A DNA stretch of 64,000 bases from Flavobacterium kingsejongi (lineage in GTDB: Bacteria; Bacteroidota; Bacteroidia; Flavobacteriales; Flavobacteriaceae): NCBI RefSeq assembly GCF_003076475.1, contig NZ_CP020919.1, positions 1,426,001 through 1,490,000 on the forward strand, written 5' to 3'. The stretch's first letter is position 1, and each line of letters begins with the position of its first letter. This document shows positions 61,435 to 64,000 of this stretch, piece after piece. The notes beneath the pieces were generated by a model, which saw only the letters and a program-made list of their open reading frames with translations, did no database searches and was not told where the DNA came from. Made by a program: the position numbers and the translations under genes.

Positions 61435-62607
61435 TTATCGTTTATTCGTTTTCTTTTTGAACTTTCTTCCATACCATATTAAAAATCCGGTTACCGGTAA
61501 CATCCCGCAAATGAAACTGCCGATGAATGCCATGATCTTTCCCGGGATGCCTAATATTGCCCCTACATGGATATCGTAATTGGCGGTAATTAGTTTTTCA
61601 CCAAAATTTTTAGCGTCCTGATTGCGCTCTACCAGCAATTTTCCGCTGTATTGGTCAAATTGCATCGAATGATTTACATAATAAGCATCTCGGTATTGTT
61701 GGATGTAAGCGCTGATTGCCCCGGTACTATCGGCAGGCATTGATAAATTGAAGGCATCGGCCGTAAGGTGTTTTTGTTTCACTTTTACAAATGCACTATC
61801 AATAGCGCTAACTTTAGGGGCTGTAGTGATAACTGAAGTGCCCTGCTTAATGTCGGGAGGTGTAAGGCTACCTGATCCGGCGACATATACAATGGACTGG
61901 AACCAGCTAAAGGCCCATATCATACCTGTAAAAGCAATTACTAATGCGATTGCAGCAATATAGAATCCAAAGATATTATGAATGTCGTAATTCTTGCGTT
62001 TCCATTGGGTGTCTTTTTTCCATTGGAATTTAAAACGCTGTTTGCGCGCCGCTTTATTTTTAGGCCACCAGAGTATAATTCCGGTGATCAGCATGATTAC
62101 AAAAATAAAGGTGCTCCAGCCAATAATTTGCTGGCCGATAGGAATGTCGAGCAGTAGGCTCCAGTGGATGAATTTTACGATATTGAAGAAATCTGTTTTC
62201 TCATCATAAATACCCTGTATCTTACCGGTGTACGGATTGACATAAATCCTTTTGTAATAATCGATATTGCCGAAATAGAAAATCGATTCTGCTTTTTCAT
62301 TTCTTTTAAAGCAGGTGAAAATCCAGGTTTTATCGGGCTGGTTGTAGACATTGACCGATGCGATTTTCAGGTCATTGCCTATTTCTTTCTGGGTATTCTC
62401 CCAAAGTTGGCTTACCGGAATGGTGTGGGTTGCCGGAGCGGTAACGTACATTGCGTCACTGCGCAGGACATTAGTGATTTCGACGCTAAAGACATAGAGG
62501 CATCCGGTTACGGAAAGTAAGAGTACGATGAGTCCGGAAGTCATGCCTAACCACAGGTGTATTTTGCCAATCCAGTGTTTTATACCTTTTTTTTTCTTTT
62601 TTTTCAA
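61435..62607 (-). CDS. PepSY-associated transmembrane protein (iron-uptake linked)
   Basis: 390 aa. Four main transmembrane helices (LWLGMTSGLIVLLLSVTGCL, IIGWSTFIFVIMLITGIIL, NIFGFYIAAIALVIAFTGMI, FIGSFICGMLPVTGFLIWY) with PepSY domains in the large periplasmic loops; conserved His in IGKIHLWLG, FIHWSLL and NYDIHNIFGF could bind haem. Such PiuB-like proteins are encoded with siderophore receptors and are thought to reduce ferric siderophores. It directly follows the TonB-dependent receptor gene, so the pair probably forms an iron-uptake operon. Confidence 0.82.
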   Translation of the reverse strand: MKKKKKKGIKHWIGKIHLWLGMTSGLIVLLLSVTGCLYVFSVEITNVLRSDAMYVTAPATHTIPVSQLWENTQKEIGNDLKIASVNVYNQPDKTWIFTCFKRNEKAESIFYFGNIDYYKRIYVNPYTGKIQGIYDEKTDFFNIVKFIHWSLLLDIPIGQQIIGWSTFIFVIMLITGIILWWPKNKAARKQRFKFQWKKDTQWKRKNYDIHNIFGFYIAAIALVIAFTGMIWAFSWFQSIVYVAGSGSLTPPDIKQGTSVITTAPKVSAIDSAFVKVKQKHLTADAFNLSMPADSTGAISAYIQQYRDAYYVNHSMQFDQYSGKLLVERNQDAKNFGEKLITANYDIHVGAILGIPGKIMAFIGSFICGMLPVTGFLIWYGRKFKKKTNKR

Positions 62608-62680
62608 AATAAGCTATTTTTTTGGTTGTAATGGTTTGGTTTTGCTGAAGGATGCTTTTGATGCGCTAAAAACACAATCA

Positions 62681-62700
62681 GCCCGAAAGTGATTTCGGGC
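62681..62700. terminator. Hairpin between the receptor and PepSY genes
   Basis: GCCCGAAA / TTTCGGGC with a 4-nt loop. There is no good T tract on the minus strand, so it may only attenuate read-through from the receptor gene. Confidence 0.4.
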
Positions 62701-62735
62701 CTTCTATATTGTGCTAATCCGATACCGGATATTTG

Positions 62736-64000
62736 TTAGAAATTATAGGACAGGTTGGCTGCAAAAATCCTCGGTCGCTGAGGGCTGATCGTAGACCATC
62801 CTTTGTAATATTCTTTATTGGTTATGTTATCCAGTTTCAATGTAATCTGGAAGGCATCGATTGCATAAAAAACAGAAGCATTCAGTACCGTGTATTCTGG
62901 TAGTGTGAATGTACCTGCGGTATTTCTATTGAAAATTTTGTTTTCAGAAGCGTAGTTTCCACCAAATCCAAGTCCAAATCCGCTTAGTTTGGTTTGTGCA
63001 CCAAATCGGTAGCTTGCCCAGAAATTAGCCAAGCTTCTTGGACCAGCACTTTCCGGTCTTCTGTTTGCGAAATCATTTCCTGGTTCGGCATCTGTTAATT
63101 TACTGTCATTGTAGCTGAAACCGGCAATAAGGTTAAGCCCTTCAATTGGATTGGCGCTAACACTCGCTTCAAATCCTTTGTTTTTTTGTTTACCATCCTG
63201 AAGATAATCTTCCGGGCTTAGTTGCAGTACAGTATTGCTTACTTCTACATTGTAATAGCTGAAAGTGGCTGTAAGGTGATTGTTCAACAGGTTTAATTTT
63301 GTACCGAATTCCATCTGGTTCGCACGCTCCGGGTCAAAGGTATAAATTCTCCCGCCTGGTGTGGTAACCGGTGCAACATTGCTAAAACCATTCATGTAAT
63401 TGGCGAAAAGGGATACTTTGTCCAGAATCGGCTGGTATACCAAACCAAATTTAGGCGATAGTGCTGTTTGGTTATAGTTGTCCGCTTTGGTAGAAAGGTC
63501 TCCTTCGTTGATAAAACGGTCTACTCTTAAACTGGCCATAGCAGACAGTGCTGGTAAAATGTTTACAACGTCGGATACATAGGCGCTGTACACTTCCTGT
63601 TTTGTTTTAGAAGGAGCAATAGGAGAATTAGCCAATAAGGCATCAGTACCTGCCTGTGACAAAATACCAGTATCATCCGTATAGGTAGCCGGATCGGTAT
63701 TGCCTAAATAATCATTAAATTGTTGCAGGTTGTTACCAATGTATATTTTTCCATTCTCAACATAACCTGAATTGTTGTTTACGGTATTTCTATTCCAGTA
63801 ATCAATACCAGCAACTACTCTGTTTCGGATGTTTCCAATTTTGAAATCCCCTATAAAATTTTGTTGCAGGTCAAGGCCGTAAGTTTCAGAATTTTGTTTG
63901 CTGATGTAGCGTGATAACACAATTCCTTCGGTGACAGGTGTATATTGTGTCCCTTCATATAAATAGGAGTAATAACCATCAGATTTAGTAGATGCTCTGG
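62736..64000 (-). CDS. TonB-dependent siderophore receptor, C-terminal part (runs off the right edge)
   Basis: The frame is open from the stop at 62736 to the window edge, about 421 codons, with no start inside. It shows beta-barrel strands with alternating aromatic residues, e.g. NRVVAGIDYWNRNTVNNNSG, VSLFANYMNGFSNVAPVTTP, PERANQMEFGTKLNLLNNHL and the final ISPQRPRIFAANLSYNF ending in Phe as outer-membrane barrels do. The FANY-x-GF and RANQMEFGTK motifs are typical of ferrichrome/ferric-siderophore receptors. The plug domain and any signal peptide lie outside the window. The PepSY gene follows. Confidence 0.9.
   Translation of the reverse strand, partial: RASTKSDGYYSYLYEGTQYTPVTEGIVLSRYISKQNSETYGLDLQQNFIGDFKIGNIRNRVVAGIDYWNRNTVNNNSGYVENGKIYIGNNLQQFNDYLGNTDPATYTDDTGILSQAGTDALLANSPIAPSKTKQEVYSAYVSDVVNILPALSAMASLRVDRFINEGDLSTKADNYNQTALSPKFGLVYQPILDKVSLFANYMNGFSNVAPVTTPGGRIYTFDPERANQMEFGTKLNLLNNHLTATFSYYNVEVSNTVLQLSPEDYLQDGKQKNKGFEASVSANPIEGLNLIAGFSYNDSKLTDAEPGNDFANRRPESAGPRSLANFWASYRFGAQTKLSGFGLGFGGNYASENKIFNRNTAGTFTLPEYTVLNASVFYAIDAFQITLKLDNITNKEYYKGWSTISPQRPRIFAANLSYNF

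Overview
The window reads as a chromosome segment of a Flavobacterium-type member of the Flavobacteriaceae (Bacteroidota). The evidence is AT-rich DNA; many genes preceded by the Bacteroidota -7 box TAnnTTTG with little Shine-Dalgarno signal; type IX secretion (T9SS) type A sorting tails on several large secreted proteins; a 14-gene nuoA-N operon with the short flavobacterial NuoG; and a Ctc/L25-type rplY downstream of prs.

Layout. 1-14.1 kb is mostly housekeeping: the start of a probable cupin-like gene at the left edge, a T9SS Asp-box protein, a TPR/LuxR-type regulator, bioB, a GNAT-MarR pair, a DHA2-type efflux pump divergent from an Lrp regulator, AMP nucleosidase, an ATP-grasp enzyme, tRNA-Leu(CAA), prs, rplY, pth and a lipoprotein. 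14.1-20 kb holds two paralogous T9SS-exported zinc metalloproteases. 20-23 kb has ribF, an HTTM membrane protein and a small membrane protein.

23-41.8 kb is an accessory region shaped by mobile DNA. umuD is intact but umuC has lost its 5' end at the edge of an element carrying two overlapping tyrosine recombinases, the upstream one itself cut by an IS3-family fragment. Next comes a minus-strand operon (37.3 to 26.8 kb): a T9SS repeat protein, an SpvB-like YD-repeat protein, an RHS-core protein whose variable tip carries an HELKH zincin motif, and a small secreted protein 2 bp downstream that is a candidate immunity protein. A frameshifted IS3 copy with a 3-bp target duplication splits the SpvB-like gene near its 3' end. 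An IS21 element with four TGACCACC-type repeats at each end sits to the right, between a decapitated secreted-protein gene and an orphan terminator. Several gene remnants were found here, including the signal-peptide stub of a lipoprotein gene downstream of the RHS operon. At 41.38-41.69 kb fifteen degenerate repeats run in exact 21-bp phase.

41.8-64 kb returns to core genome: an SDR oxidoreductase, the complete nuo operon (with a structured, possibly flavo-1-like, element between nuoH and nuoI), a cold-shock protein, a CarboxypepD_reg-like surface protein, aspS, small lipoproteins, a MORN-repeat protein, and a PepSY membrane protein downstream of a TonB-dependent siderophore receptor that runs off the right edge.

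The best candidate for an undescribed system is the T9SS/SpvB-like/RHS operon with its metalloprotease-like tip and putative immunity gene. The most unexplained DNA-level signal is the 21-bp phased array.
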